A stretch of 64,000 nucleotides of DNA from Chthonomonadaceae bacterium (GTDB lineage Bacteria > Armatimonadota > Chthonomonadetes > Chthonomonadales > Chthonomonadaceae): contig DAIDKH010000009.1 in NCBI GenBank assembly GCA_027450145.1, forward strand, positions 1 to 64,000, in the 5' to 3' direction. Under the pieces are notes generated by a model that was not told the origin of the DNA, searched no databases, and saw only the letters and a list, made by a program, of their open reading frames with translations. The translations under genes were made by a program, and so were the position numbers. Below, in pieces: positions 19,075 to 28,131 of the stretch (position 1 is the first letter of the stretch; each line of letters opens with the position of its first letter).

Positions 19075-19510
19075 TCCGCTATCCTTATTCCCGCCGCACT
19101 CGACTTTGACCGAAATTCATAGGTTGACGCCAAGAAACGAATTGAAGGTATCCGTCGCCTTTGCTGTTGCTCGATAGTTGGGAAGTCGCATGTATCGCAA
19201 AGCAATTACTTGTCTATGTTTCATTGTAGCAAATACGAAGGGGTGAATGCGTTATTACGGCACGTAAGAAATTGCTGCTGGCACCACGTTCCACAATTGT
19301 TTGCACACAGGTCCGCAGCACCAGCGGACAATGAGGAGCCAAATCAAACCAGGTGACTGGGCTTTTTCAGCGCACCGCGCCATCTAGAGCAGGCTCCCCC
19401 TGCGCCACCTTCCTCCTTGACGCCACATCTGGTCTAATTCCGCGGTTATTTGATTCCTGATTACTACACAATAGTATGATCTTGACAAGCACACGCCGTG
19501 GTTTAATATT
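19075..19510. other. Intergenic region with no visible gene
   Basis: About 435 bases separating the small membrane pair from the STN-domain pair. I see no coding frame with protein character, no RNA gene and no long inverted repeat. It probably contains the promoter of the small membrane genes (minus strand) and the 3' end of the STN operon. Confidence 0.4.
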
Positions 19511-20437
19511 CTAGCCGTGATATTGAGGTGCGCTCAAATTCATAACTGTACCGCTAAGCCCGAGAGAGTTCCCTCCAACGACACCAACTCGAAACGTGTA
19601 GCATAGATTCACCCCGGGATACCCATTGCTTAAAGAAAGCGATATCTTCGCTGGCCAATTAAATAGCACAGGCACACCGTCAACGAGGTTTACCGTGAAA
19701 CCGTCGGAGCTTGGAGTGAAGACCGTAGAGATTAATCGTAAGATACCTAGCTTTACCTCCTCAGGCGGAATGTGATTACCAACTTTCAGCGCTGTGGTGA
19801 GCGGATGCTTTAGGTTCGCATAATCGGCAATTGCATTGTTAGTTAGTAAGCTAATCGAGTCCAGGCTACGTTGAACTGACGTCTGACGAGCGTTCTCATA
19901 CACAATCACCGATGCTCTATCATTGGCTTTACGCGCAGCCATAATATCGCCGGCCAGTTCACGGTCCAAAGTTGTATCTGCGGGAGACATGGTGTGATAC
20001 ATATCACGAAAGTCCTCGGTTAAACAGGACCTTAATGAAGCGGGTAGATCCTTAATCGTTGCCGGTAGGACTGGTCGCTTGGCCGTAATAACCAGAGTGC
20101 CGGCCTTTGTCGACTCGAACCACTGCAAACCCATCATGATGGCAAGGCCATTCAAGACTGTCCGCGCGCTAAGGTTATTCATATTACAGATTAGCCGGTG
20201 ACCCCGAAGGTAGGTAGCCATCTCAATTCGAAGACCAGTCTGCTTCTCCAGTGAAATAACTACCTTATCCAAGGTCGTGGGACCAGTCGTTAATGTGATC
20301 TCTCGGCGAAGTGCGACATTGCTTTTCTCGGAATAAGTTGACTGGGCCACGGCATAGGTAGTGGCGGACGTTAACAACAAAATGATAGCAGTGACCAAAA
20401 ATAAACGGCATTTGAACATTTGTAGCCTCATTTTCAC
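19511..20437 (-). CDS. Secreted protein with N-terminal STN-like (secretin/TonB N-) domain
   Basis: 308 residues. A signal peptide (MFKCRLFLVTAIILLLTSAT region, ending about residue 32) precedes a domain of the secretin/TonB short N-terminal type at about 45-120: a beta-strand with LTTGPTTLDKVVISLEKQTG, then LSARTVLNGLAIMMGLQW and a final strand LVITAKRP. The remaining 180 residues match nothing I know. No secretin barrel or plug follows, so it is not a channel itself. It overlaps the preceding 259-residue gene by one base; both share this layout, suggesting a duplicated pair in one operon. An ATG six bases inside the GTG start is an equal alternative. Confidence 0.65.
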   Translation of the reverse strand: MKMRLQMFKCRLFLVTAIILLLTSATTYAVAQSTYSEKSNVALRREITLTTGPTTLDKVVISLEKQTGLRIEMATYLRGHRLICNMNNLSARTVLNGLAIMMGLQWFESTKAGTLVITAKRPVLPATIKDLPASLRSCLTEDFRDMYHTMSPADTTLDRELAGDIMAARKANDRASVIVYENARQTSVQRSLDSISLLTNNAIADYANLKHPLTTALKVGNHIPPEEVKLGILRLISTVFTPSSDGFTVNLVDGVPVLFNWPAKISLSLSNGYPGVNLCYTFRVGVVGGNSLGLSGTVMNLSAPQYHG

Positions 20438-21216
20438 TAAAAGCGAAGTGGTGGTTCACCAGGAATTTTACATAAGAAAGCAGGATATACTGTGGAGGAA
20501 TTGCTCGTTTTTACCCTGGTCCATTTAACCTCCCACTGACTTTGGTGCTCAAGGGCGTATAAGACACGGTCCAGCTGGTAGCGAACGTTCCCCAGTAATC
20601 GGGATATCATAACCTGTTCGAACAATGTAGAGGCCCCATCGGGCATTTGATTGAGTTGCACACCAAATCCAACCTTCATCTGTTTTCGAGTGGCTGGCGA
20701 AAGGAGCGCAAGAGCTTGTAGAACAACCAGTCTCTGTGCGGCAGGCGTTAGTGGTCTCACCACAGCATCTACGCAAGCGGCCATATCCCTAACCATGCGT
20801 TCGATTTCTGGAGGATTTAACTGCGGACAATATCGACCTGGCAGATCCAAATTAGAGCCTTTATCCAAATACGCTCTCCGAAGTATAATCAACCTGCTGC
20901 CCGGCACTACCTTCCATACGCAGCCGAACCGATTCGCAATCGAGTCAAGATCCTTCCACAACGGTCCATCGAGGTCCAGAGAGAGAGGCCGCTGTCCCAG
21001 CCAATTGTCACCCATGAAGTTCACGCCAGTAGCTGTGGAAATTGCACTAATGATTTGTGTCAGCGTCATCTCGTGGAAGGAGCGAACAAACGGAACAGTC
21101 AGCAACTTTGGGTAATGTGTTGAACGATCCGACTTGTTCTCTGCTCTCGCATATGCTGTAGGTATCAGCAGCACGCAAATAAGAGCCACAAGCCTAGAAT
21201 GGTAACGCAATTTCAT
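20437..21216 (-). CDS. Secreted protein with STN-like domain
   Basis: 259 residues with a Sec signal peptide (YHSRLVALICVLLIPTAYA, cleavage about residue 25). Residues about 40-115 form an STN-like unit: PFVRSFHEMTLTQIISAIST, LSLDLDGPLWKDLDSIANRF and RLIILRRAY. This resembles the small alpha/beta domain at the N-terminus of secretins and TonB receptors, but no such large partner domain follows. The C-terminal half is helical and ends in a strand-rich tail. First gene of a two-gene operon; the next gene has the same organisation. Family-level inference only. Confidence 0.65.
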   Translation of the reverse strand: MKLRYHSRLVALICVLLIPTAYARAENKSDRSTHYPKLLTVPFVRSFHEMTLTQIISAISTATGVNFMGDNWLGQRPLSLDLDGPLWKDLDSIANRFGCVWKVVPGSRLIILRRAYLDKGSNLDLPGRYCPQLNPPEIERMVRDMAACVDAVVRPLTPAAQRLVVLQALALLSPATRKQMKVGFGVQLNQMPDGASTLFEQVMISRLLGNVRYQLDRVLYALEHQSQWEVKWTRVKTSNSSTVYPAFLCKIPGEPPLRF

Positions 21217-21277
21217 ACTTCATAACCTCTACAGTGTGAGTTGGCTGGGAAAAATCTCATTAGTTGACGATGCCGTA

Positions 21278-21979
21278 TTACGGATCCAGTTGCAGCATGT
21301 TAAGGCCGAACTTTATGTTGGCATGTTCACCGGTAACAGGTATTGGTTGGGATTGGGCCTTCACTGAAATAGTAACTGACCCGGATGGATGCTGTGCAAT
21401 CGACACTGGAATGCTTTCTCCCCAGGTACCTCCTAAATCCTGTCCGTTATATTTCTGCCAGCCGGTGAAATCTGGAATTCCGTTTGTTTGTATTGAGCAG
21501 AATACAGTAGAGCCGTTGGTTGCCGCGGCATCCAATGATGCAGTAAAGCCGTATTGCTGATTGGCGTTCCAATTTTGCGGAAGATCCCACGTCCAGACTA
21601 TCTGTTGCGACGACCACACCTGCACATCTGGCAGGTATTCGGCTGGGCTGTCGGCATCGGCCCATCCGGTCCCTCCATAATTGGAATTAACCATAGTAAC
21701 TGTCGAGTACGTACCTGGTGAATTGGTAGCTAAGCCTACCTCACCTGGCCCCATACCCGGGTTGTAGGGGTTGTAGTACGTCGATGCACTGGCGGTAGAG
21801 GTGAACCTCAGTTGAGCTTCCGCTCGTTTACACACGACAGAAGTAAAGATAAACATGCATGTTGTTGATACAAGCGCACCGACTAAATGTACCGAAATGG
21901 AGGGGAATACATGGTGGGTTAGGCTTCTACCGGAAGACAGGAAATGTGCTCTCTCTCTCTCTCTCTCGATCCTTGTCAT
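21278..21979 (-). CDS. Secreted beta-rich protein with a dinucleotide repeat at its 5' end
   Basis: 233 residues. The ATG at 21979 is followed by codons MTRIERERERAHF, whose ERERER part is encoded by a (GA)9 repeat. A hydrophobic export segment follows (about 26-48, VHLVGALVSTTCMFIFTSVV), then a mature chain rich in S, T, N, G, W and Y, of the type seen in surface or matrix proteins. No domain recognised. The long charged stretch before the signal segment is unusual: the true start may be internal, or the repeat may switch the frame. Next to the STN operon, same strand. Confidence 0.6.
   Translation of the reverse strand: MTRIERERERAHFLSSGRSLTHHVFPSISVHLVGALVSTTCMFIFTSVVCKRAEAQLRFTSTASASTYYNPYNPGMGPGEVGLATNSPGTYSTVTMVNSNYGGTGWADADSPAEYLPDVQVWSSQQIVWTWDLPQNWNANQQYGFTASLDAAATNGSTVFCSIQTNGIPDFTGWQKYNGQDLGGTWGESIPVSIAQHPSGSVTISVKAQSQPIPVTGEHANIKFGLNMLQLDP
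21949..21967. repeat. Dinucleotide repeat (CT)9C inside the start of a secreted-protein gene
   Basis: Nineteen bases of alternating C and T on the + strand, read as GA repeats in codons about 5-10 of the minus-strand gene. A change by one unit (2 bases) shifts the reading frame before the signal segment. Such repeats at 5' ends are the classic form of contingency loci. Confidence 0.9.
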
Positions 21980-22514
21980 GCGATGATGGCGAAGCGTTTA
22001 TAGAATATTCCACAGAATTTGTTCGATAAGTCATATCTTGGAATGCGTCCTTTCAACACAACTTTAAAGATGCACGTAGTGACAAATGATGCCACCAATG
22101 AGCGTTCACACATTAACGGATGACGCCTAATGAAAGGCGCCAACATCCAGATATGAATGGGGACGAGTACAAAGCAGACGTAGGCGCCTGCAAAAAATAG
22201 ATCAACAAACCTGCACCAAACGATTACTTATAGAAACATTTGCACAAGTAAAACCACTTACAACATAATGATAACAGAGGCTCTCACGCATGTCAAGGGA
22301 TTTTTGCCCACTTTTGATAAATTCTAATAAAATTCTCAACGGCAACTTCTTGTCAAATCTCTCGCTCTGCAACACCACCAGTCTGTTCGGCTATGCCGCA
22401 ACCACCTACCTGTCGCCGTCTCTGCTCTCTTCGCTCAGCGCCCAAAGTGCGCAAGGGAGAAGTGTGGCTGGAAAACACCGGTGGAAAGGTCGCGCCTACA
22501 AAACCTGGACAACC
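21980..22514. other. Intergenic region with a degenerate copy of a dispersed repeat
   Basis: The first 400 bases are AT-rich with no coding frame of quality; they likely carry the promoter of the 233-residue gene. The last 110 bases (22401-22504) align with repeat copies at 52.4 and 55.4 kb and lie directly against the stop codon of the beta-helix gene. Confidence 0.55.
22401..22504 (+). repeat. Dispersed repeat, hairpin module, degenerate copy
   Basis: Aligns along about 100 bases with 52374-52477, sharing ACCACC, TCTGCTC, TCGCTCAGCGCC, CACCGG and ACAAAAC blocks in the same order and spacing, with scattered substitutions. This shows common origin and decay rather than chance. Confidence 0.65.
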
Positions 22515-23828
22515 TCATCGATGAAGACCAAACGCGCCTGCGAACGTACCAACTTCTGGCAGTACTACCGAACTGCATGGTGCGGAGTACTCCCGCGAAA
22601 GTGCGCCACCACGAGGAACGCCCATGGCATCCTGGTAGGTACCGGAATATGCTACATCGAGACAGGGGGAACCTGCCGCTAGGTGGTAATCGCCTGCTTG
22701 TGGCGCAACGAACCCTGGTGCGCTGCTAGTTACAGAGTGAGCAAAACCAGGTGGCGCACTGCCCGTTGGCAGCCAGTTATGCGTACCATTGACTGCTCCC
22801 ACACTGGGCGCTGCTATATTCGGGCTGCCAAAGAAGATGTTGGCGTCCGCCGTGGCAGCGCTGTGCGTATCGCCAACGTGTATGAATCGAATGCGCCCGT
22901 CACCGGCAATGAGTGTATTGTGCAGCAGATAAATCGTTCCATTCCGTTCACGCCCCATATCCTGCCCAAAGTCGATGAATTTAGCAGTATTGCCAGTTCT
23001 ATCCGGCTTACTTATAATCACATTCCCAAGTAACACGGCGTTACTGTATGGTAATGATGTGTGTGCGCCATCTACAATGGATACTTCACCTTCATTAGAT
23101 CGCGCAATCCAGTTGTAGAATAGCTCCGTGTAGCGTCCGCGAGACTTGAAATTAATTCCTGTAAATGCGTCGTGAATCCAGCAATACTGCACCCGCGTAC
23201 GGAATCCTTCCAGGTACAAATTGTGCGAATAACCGTTGAAGTGGCGACGGTTCCCGTTGTGTGCAATTTCGCACGAATCTATCGTGAGCAAGTCATTTCC
23301 GTCGCTCATAATGCCCATGTCGCAATCGATAATGCGGCAGCGTGAGATGGAGTTGTTGGAGGAACCGGTAATTCTAACACCCGCGCCGTTCCATGTCTTA
23401 TTTCGCCCATTGCGAAGTTCGAGATTTTCGAGATGGAGATGGCTGCCGGATACCTGGATCACGGCACGAGGTATTTTCCCCTCACCACTGCAGTTAAGGC
23501 CCTCACCGTCTATCAACGGTCGCTTTTGGCCCACACCTCGCACCACAATAGGGTGGGTTGCTGTGCCGCTCGCACGCAGGTTTACAACCTCGTGAATAAC
23601 CGCATCATGCAACTCAACTATATCACCCGGTTTAAGCGTAGGTAAGTCTGCAAATGCATGAAACCGCTTATCTTTTCCCACTTGGTAAATGGCGCCTAAA
23701 GGATTGGCTTCAGCCCGTGTACACTGCGCAAAGCCTGCGATGGCTACGCCTACCAGGAGCTGTCGCCGCGTAATAGACTGTCGAGCAATGTCACATGGTT
23801 TGATTTCAACAGGCGCGTTGAAGTTCAT
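22515..23828 (-). CDS. Tat-exported right-handed beta-helix protein
   Basis: 437 residues. A twin-arginine signal is visible (SITRRQLLVGVAIAGFA, residues about 18-34). A long parallel beta-helix follows with regular NxI/SxC rungs (ENLELRNGRNKTWNGAGVRI, NNSISRCRIIDCDMGI, LLTIDSCEIAHNG). It ends in the typical PxAGDYHLAAGSPCLDVA segment (about 375-395) of secreted polysaccharide-binding or -degrading proteins. Pectate-lyase-like folds act on acidic polysaccharides, but catalytic residues cannot be assigned, so substrate is unknown. Tat export suggests folding or cofactor loading before export. Confidence 0.85.
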   Translation of the reverse strand: MNFNAPVEIKPCDIARQSITRRQLLVGVAIAGFAQCTRAEANPLGAIYQVGKDKRFHAFADLPTLKPGDIVELHDAVIHEVVNLRASGTATHPIVVRGVGQKRPLIDGEGLNCSGEGKIPRAVIQVSGSHLHLENLELRNGRNKTWNGAGVRITGSSNNSISRCRIIDCDMGIMSDGNDLLTIDSCEIAHNGNRRHFNGYSHNLYLEGFRTRVQYCWIHDAFTGINFKSRGRYTELFYNWIARSNEGEVSIVDGAHTSLPYSNAVLLGNVIISKPDRTGNTAKFIDFGQDMGRERNGTIYLLHNTLIAGDGRIRFIHVGDTHSAATADANIFFGSPNIAAPSVGAVNGTHNWLPTGSAPPGFAHSVTSSAPGFVAPQAGDYHLAAGSPCLDVAYSGTYQDAMGVPRGGALSREYSAPCSSVVLPEVGTFAGAFGLHR

Positions 23829-24432
23829 AATGTCTTAACCTTGAGTAGTCGCTAAATCGTTAGTTAATCAACCGCTGCACCATTCTTGCCATTAGAAATA
23901 GGTAACCCTAAATACCTCACATTTGACGTTCATCACCAATCTGCTGGCAAGCGCGCGGTGCGGTGCCCAATATTTTGGAGCGTGATACGATGTTATAGAC
24001 GCACATCCATTCGGTCTAACGCGTTACGGTTGGCGCCCTTTGTCGCAATGCTACTTAGGCTACGAGTGGCAACATAGAGTGTGACGACGTAACGTATCCC
24101 AGGCTCGGTTTCATAGAGCACAGACTGCCCGACTTGTTCACGTGTGATGCGGTGAGAAACGGTAATACCGAGGGACGGCAATCGGCCTCCTAATCCGCGC
24201 CCAGGATTAAAGTAGAAGGAGTGTCTGGTATTATTGGTTCACAATTCGGGGTGAAGCGCACCATTAACAGCACATTGACAGTCGCTGGAGGGCTCCATTC
24301 CACAGCGAATGCACCTACGTCGGGCTCTTCTTTCCATCGTCGCACTTAAATATAACGAATGGGCCGAAATAAATGGAAGCCTGGGATTTAGGTGGTAGGG
24401 CGCTCCGCTTGCAACGTATCGCCGAGGACGAA
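23829..24432. other. Intergenic region with no firm gene
   Basis: About 600 bases. Two minus-strand frames are present. One of 62 residues (23993-24181) lacks any feature. Another ends with a short cysteine motif (CIRCGMEPSSDCQC at 24239-24337) that resembles half a zinc ribbon. Neither has a ribosome site or family support, so no gene is called. The segment separates the sigma-factor operon from the beta-helix gene. Confidence 0.4.
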
Positions 24433-25152
24433 TTAAACGGGAAGTTGGCGGGCGCCAAATCGCGAAAACATTGCTGCCCCGCAACCCATTAAAGCGCATA
24501 TTAACTGCACTGCAAGGGCTAGTCCGCCAAGACCAAACATTCCGGCAACGATGTTCACGATTAGCGCCATACTAAGCCCGCGTGCGGCATTCTTAAACCA
24601 GGTCGCGGGTGTGGGAGCCGTGCGTTCAAGTTGAGCACCAAGTGTTGCCATCGAACAGACCCATCCAAATGCTAGAAAGAGGAGTAAAATACCGCCTACG
24701 GCCGCTTTGAGAGGAAGAAAAAGAACACCAATAGGAAGATGAACCAGCCAACTGCAGGCACCAAAAGCAAACCCAAGACCCCCTGCTACCGCGCCGCCGG
24801 TGAACGCAAACACAACTGGCTTGCGCTTAATATTAACGCTTACATTGCGAACCGCGCGGCCAAATAACGCGCCAACAAGCCCGGCAAACCCCAGCCCAAG
24901 GCCCCACATTACCAACTGGCCAAACACAAACGGCCCGAAGCCTGCAGCCTGGTGGGCGGTTCCAGGTACCGTACTTGCTGGAATTGAGGCAGTATAGGAA
25001 GCCACAGCACTGCCACTACCAGATAGACCTGATATGGCCACGTGAGCCGAGAAGGTACTAGTATGCGTATGAGGTGAAGCAAGGGCACCCGCACAGGCCA
25101 GCACTAGCGCTAGCATGGTGATCAACATCTGATTATTACGGCCCAAAATCAT
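24433..25152 (-). CDS. Multi-helix membrane protein in the sigma/anti-sigma operon
   Basis: About 239 residues from the ATG at 25152, chosen because it follows the anti-sigma stop (25161) instead of overlapping it. A signal-like helix (MLITMLALVLACAGALA) leads an extracytoplasmic stretch of about 55 residues rich in Ser, Ala, His and Thr. Four to five glycine-rich membrane helices follow, with a basic loop RNVSVNIKRKP. No family is firmly recognised; small four-helix partners of anti-sigma factors are common. Third gene of the operon, so it could sense or transmit an envelope signal (inference). Confidence 0.65.
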   Translation of the reverse strand: MILGRNNQMLITMLALVLACAGALASPHTHTSTFSAHVAISGLSGSGSAVASYTASIPASTVPGTAHQAAGFGPFVFGQLVMWGLGLGFAGLVGALFGRAVRNVSVNIKRKPVVFAFTGGAVAGGLGFAFGACSWLVHLPIGVLFLPLKAAVGGILLLFLAFGWVCSMATLGAQLERTAPTPATWFKNAARGLSMALIVNIVAGMFGLGGLALAVQLICALMGCGAAMFSRFGARQLPV

Positions 25153-25160
25153 CCTTGTTG

Positions 25161-25937
25161 TCAAAATCCTGTGTACCCCGGTATCCGTCTTCGCATGAAC
25201 CATGCGGCCGCACAAATGAGTGCTGCGTCAAACACATAGGCAGTGACCATTGCAGGGTTAGCGGCAAACGCAGCAGCAGAGCCCTCAACGATATTCATTA
25301 ATACGGACGTTGCTACCGTAACTACCCATCCTACCACGGGCACATGCACACTAAGATGTCCCAAACTAGCGATCGCACGGCGGGCGACCTCAAAATTAAC
25401 TCCCATTGCAGCGCGGCACCATGGCATAGCAGCAATGCCAATCACAACGAGAAGCGAAATTATAGTTGAGCGAAGGTTGACTTGGTGCTGCGCAGCCGTG
25501 GTGACCGAATTTACATTTTGCCGCTCTACAGCGGTGAATGAAAGAGAACTTGCACCGGCCTGTCCATCGACCGAAAAGCGTGTACGCTGAGAAGCAGGGT
25601 CTTGTTCGGTAGGCCGGGGTTTCAGCGAGCGCGCAACGATATCGTCATGCACCTTGGCCGCAAGATCGATAGGAAGATCCAACAGCGGTAAGCTTTCGAT
25701 GGACGCAACGACCTGCTGCATTTGGCGGAATTCCCGCTTGCATGAGCTGCACACTGCCATGTGGCCATGTAGCGCCACAGCCTCGTCTGGCATTACGCTG
25801 CCATCATCCTCTAGCAAATCTGGCAGTCGTGAGCGCACTCCCATGCATAGGCTTGATGCCTGCTGGGTGTGCGCGAGAGGTTGGTACCTGGGGGCGCTTC
25901 GCGCATCTTCCCGGTTGGGTTCAAATCTATTTTCCAT
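25161..25937 (-). CDS. Zinc-finger anti-sigma factor, membrane-bound
   Basis: 258 residues. The N-terminal ZAS-type zinc-binding motif is HxxxCxxC: His59, Cys63, Cys66 (HMAVCSSCKREF), with Cys31 upstream as a candidate fourth ligand. A helix-rich linker leads to membrane helices at about 160-180 and 205-245. The N-terminal domain would hold the ECF sigma factor inactive at the membrane until a signal releases it. It overlaps the sigma gene by 11 bases, which is typical of sigma/anti-sigma pairs and couples their amounts. Confidence 0.88.
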   Translation of the reverse strand: MENRFEPNREDARSAPRYQPLAHTQQASSLCMGVRSRLPDLLEDDGSVMPDEAVALHGHMAVCSSCKREFRQMQQVVASIESLPLLDLPIDLAAKVHDDIVARSLKPRPTEQDPASQRTRFSVDGQAGASSLSFTAVERQNVNSVTTAAQHQVNLRSTIISLLVVIGIAAMPWCRAAMGVNFEVARRAIASLGHLSVHVPVVGWVVTVATSVLMNIVEGSAAAFAANPAMVTAYVFDAALICAAAWFMRRRIPGYTGF

Positions 25938-26559
25938 CGTTTATCACTTCCAGAAGCGGGCCCAAACGTTCCCGCAGCATCTCCCTGGCACGGAAAAGAT
26001 GTGTTTTCACCGTACCGGACGGCATATCCAATTTGTTTGCAATCTCATCTACTCCCAGGCCCTGCAGGTGACGCATCACCACAACAACCCGGTATCGGTC
26101 GGGAAGGTTCATCACCTCCCGCTGCACTACATTCTGTGTGTCGGCAAGACACGCCGCGGCCTCAGGAGCCTGCAATCGATCGTCTGCTACTGGCTCTCTA
26201 CCTTCCGACCGCTCTACGTCAAGCGAAAGGGTCGACTTCTTCTGCCGCGATCTCATAAGGTCTATACAGAGGTTGGAAGCAATTTTATAGAGCCATGTTA
26301 GAAAGCTGGCATCCTGGCGAAAGGAACCAAGGGCACTGTAAGCACGCAAAAAAGTATCTTGAGTCAGGTCGCATGCATCGTCTGCATTACCCAACATACG
26401 ATAGACCAGGCTGTATACCTGGCGCTGATATTTGCGCATGAGGCAATCGTAGGCAGAGGTTGTACCTGCCAGCGTCTGCCGCACGAGTTCTGCGTCTTCG
26501 TTTTCCACCAGCGTGATCGTCCTGATTTCCCCCTGTTCGCCAGTACCGTTCACAATCAT
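25927..26559 (-). CDS. ECF-type RNA polymerase sigma factor (RpoE/SigW-like)
   Basis: 210 residues. Region 2 is at about 28-100 (YDCLMRKYQRQVYSLVYRML, DACDLTQDTFLRAYSAL, FLTWLYKIASNLCIDLMRSR). Region 4 is at about 145-195 (LPDRYRVVVVMRHLQGLGVDEIA, SGTVKTHLFRAREMLRERLG). The linker is acidic, and no region 1 or 3 is present, as expected for the ECF class. It forms an operon with the anti-sigma gene and a membrane protein. No strong ribosome site precedes the chosen ATG. An autoregulated envelope-stress response is the family expectation. Confidence 0.93.
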   Translation of the reverse strand: MIVNGTGEQGEIRTITLVENEDAELVRQTLAGTTSAYDCLMRKYQRQVYSLVYRMLGNADDACDLTQDTFLRAYSALGSFRQDASFLTWLYKIASNLCIDLMRSRQKKSTLSLDVERSEGREPVADDRLQAPEAAACLADTQNVVQREVMNLPDRYRVVVVMRHLQGLGVDEIANKLDMPSGTVKTHLFRAREMLRERLGPLLEVINDGK

Positions 26560-26629
26560 TACGGAACCGTGAACTATGAGGTTTCACACATTGGCGGCCC
26601 ATTTGACTTATCCATTTCACGAAAAGTTC

Positions 26630-26651
26630 GGGCAGGCCGTTTCGCCTGCCC
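26630..26651 (-). terminator. Rho-independent terminator downstream of the FAS1 gene
   Basis: Arms GGGCAGGC (26630-26637) and GCCTGCCC (26644-26651) with a 6-base loop. On the minus strand the stem is followed by GAACTTTTCG, a short U-tract. It lies 35 bases past the FAS1 stop codon and upstream of the sigma-factor gene. Confidence 0.7.
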
Positions 26652-26685
26652 AAAGAATACCTCTATAACAACTGTTTCAACCAGT

Positions 26686-27228
26686 TTACATCTTGTTATG
26701 GGCTGCAGCTAGATACTTCCCAAGGTCTGGCGGAAGGATCACCCTGTTGATCACATGGATAACGCCGTTCGAGCACTCGATATCTGTTTTTATCACTTTG
26801 GCGTGATCTACAAAGACACCCTTAGAATTGTGATGTACAATTATCGGCGAGCCCTCTACCGTCTTTACCTTGGCCCCATTCTTGAGTTTGAGAACCGAAG
26901 CAGCTTCCACTTTTCCCGGCAATACATGGTAGGTAAGAATGGCGACAAGAGCCTTCTTATTGGCGACGATCGCATTGAATTTCGCTTCGCCGACCTTTTT
27001 CTCCAATGCCCTGAAAGCGGCATTGGTAGGAGCAAAAACAGTAAAAGGGCCAGCACTTTTTAGTGTCTCTACGAGCCCAGCTGCTTTCACCGCTTTAACT
27101 AATATCGAGAAATGTTTGTTACCGGCTGCGGTCGTCACGATATCAGAATCTGCCCGGGCGATAACCGGTGTAAGCCCTAGCGATCCCACCAGAGCCGCCA
27201 ATAGAGCAAACGTAGCAATACGTCTCAT
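26686..27228 (-). CDS. Secreted fasciclin (FAS1) domain protein
   Basis: 180 residues: a Sec signal peptide (FALLAALVGSLGLTPVIARA, residues about 5-25) then one complete FAS1 domain. Family blocks seen: FSILVKAVKAAGLVETLKSA, GPFTVFAPTNAAF (H1 box), LVAILTYHVLPG, and IECSNGVIHVINRVILP (H2 box). Bacterial single-FAS1 proteins are extracellular adhesion or polysaccharide-associated proteins. Stand-alone gene with its own terminator, upstream of the ECF sigma operon on the same strand; a regulatory link is possible but not shown. Confidence 0.93.
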   Translation of the reverse strand: MRRIATFALLAALVGSLGLTPVIARADSDIVTTAAGNKHFSILVKAVKAAGLVETLKSAGPFTVFAPTNAAFRALEKKVGEAKFNAIVANKKALVAILTYHVLPGKVEAASVLKLKNGAKVKTVEGSPIIVHHNSKGVFVDHAKVIKTDIECSNGVIHVINRVILPPDLGKYLAAAHNKM

Positions 27229-27330
27229 TTAAACCAAGTCCTTTCTGCTCTCATACCGTATCTTATTGTGGGTACGGCATGTGGCTCCCTGCTAGAGTTG
27301 CGTGCGGGGCAGCCAATTAGGTTACGACTG

Positions 27331-27358
27331 CAACATATCACTGGTTCCTGATATGTTG
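27331..27358 (-). terminator. 10-bp perfect hairpin after mntP
   Basis: CAACATATCA (27331-27340) and its exact complement at 27349-27358 enclose an 8-base loop, 4 bases past the mntP stop. AT-rich and without a U-tract on the minus strand, so it could be a weak terminator or an operator for the FAS1 gene about 100 bases downstream. Confidence 0.5.
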
Positions 27359-27361
27359 TAT

Positions 27362-27940
27362 CTACATTGCCATACCGAACAATAAAAGTAGTCCTAAAAC
27401 CAACAGCACTGCGCCGGCTACACCCTCGGCGCGTTCGGCAAATCGAGCTGAAAGCCTGCCTCCAAGATAGAGCCCAATCATCGTGAGTGCAAAAGCCTGG
27501 GCACCTATCACTATTGGAAGCCATCGATCGACGGCGCCGGATAAGCCAACACCAAATCCTGCAGCCAACTCATCAATACTTACAGCGGCGCCGGCTCCCA
27601 CAAGTCCCAAACCATGAAGGTGCGCGGCACGTTCTGCACGCTCCTCGGCCTCTTCCTGTAACTCCTCGGGCGACTCGTGCCATTCGGCAATCGCCTCCCG
27701 CATCATCATTGCACCTACAATTAACAGTACAACTCCCGCTGCTCGGTCACCCCACTGTCCCACCACGCGGGAGGCGGCCGCACCAAGTAGCAGACCGACA
27801 ATTGGCATGGCTCCTTCAAACAGTGCAAACATAATCCCTACACGCAGCCAACGGGATTTTTGCAAACCACCAGCGCCAAGGCCAACGGACATGGCAAAGG
27901 TATCGATTCCGAGCGAAACAACGAGCAGAATCAGCCACAT
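27362..27940 (-). CDS. mntP: Manganese efflux pump MntP
   Basis: 192-residue six-helix membrane protein of the MntP/UPF0059 family that exports Mn(II). The two pseudo-symmetric halves each keep the acidic signature: GIDTFAMSVGLG with Asp13 in helix 1, and SIDELAAGFGVGL in helix 4. The central cytoplasmic loop is acidic (SPEELQEEAEERAE). Length matches the family. I looked for a yybP-ykoY-type manganese riboswitch in the 190 bases upstream and could not recognise one. It is divergent from the sugar transporter operon. Confidence 0.9.
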   Translation of the reverse strand: MWLILLVVSLGIDTFAMSVGLGAGGLQKSRWLRVGIMFALFEGAMPIVGLLLGAAASRVVGQWGDRAAGVVLLIVGAMMMREAIAEWHESPEELQEEAEERAERAAHLHGLGLVGAGAAVSIDELAAGFGVGLSGAVDRWLPIVIGAQAFALTMIGLYLGGRLSARFAERAEGVAGAVLLVLGLLLLFGMAM

Positions 27941-28131
27941 GGAGATGTTCCTTTCCGGCTGGTCATAAAAAGTGCGAGCAATTGCAGTGGAATTAATTGA
28001 GATGCTCGAAAAAGTGGCAGGTATGTAATGTTGTACCCTGAACTACCTTAACATGGCCTAAGTGGTGCAACAACGCAGGATTCCCTTCCCAACATGACTA
28101 ACATTTGTCAACTAACCACAATTGAGGAATC

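Noticed and set aside
24239-24337. CIRCG...DCQC motif suggesting a tiny zinc-binding protein
   Set aside because: Only half a ribbon is present and no ribosome site or conserved neighbour supports it.
27941-28131. Searched for a yybP-ykoY manganese riboswitch upstream of mntP
   Set aside because: The conserved loops of that riboswitch could not be found.
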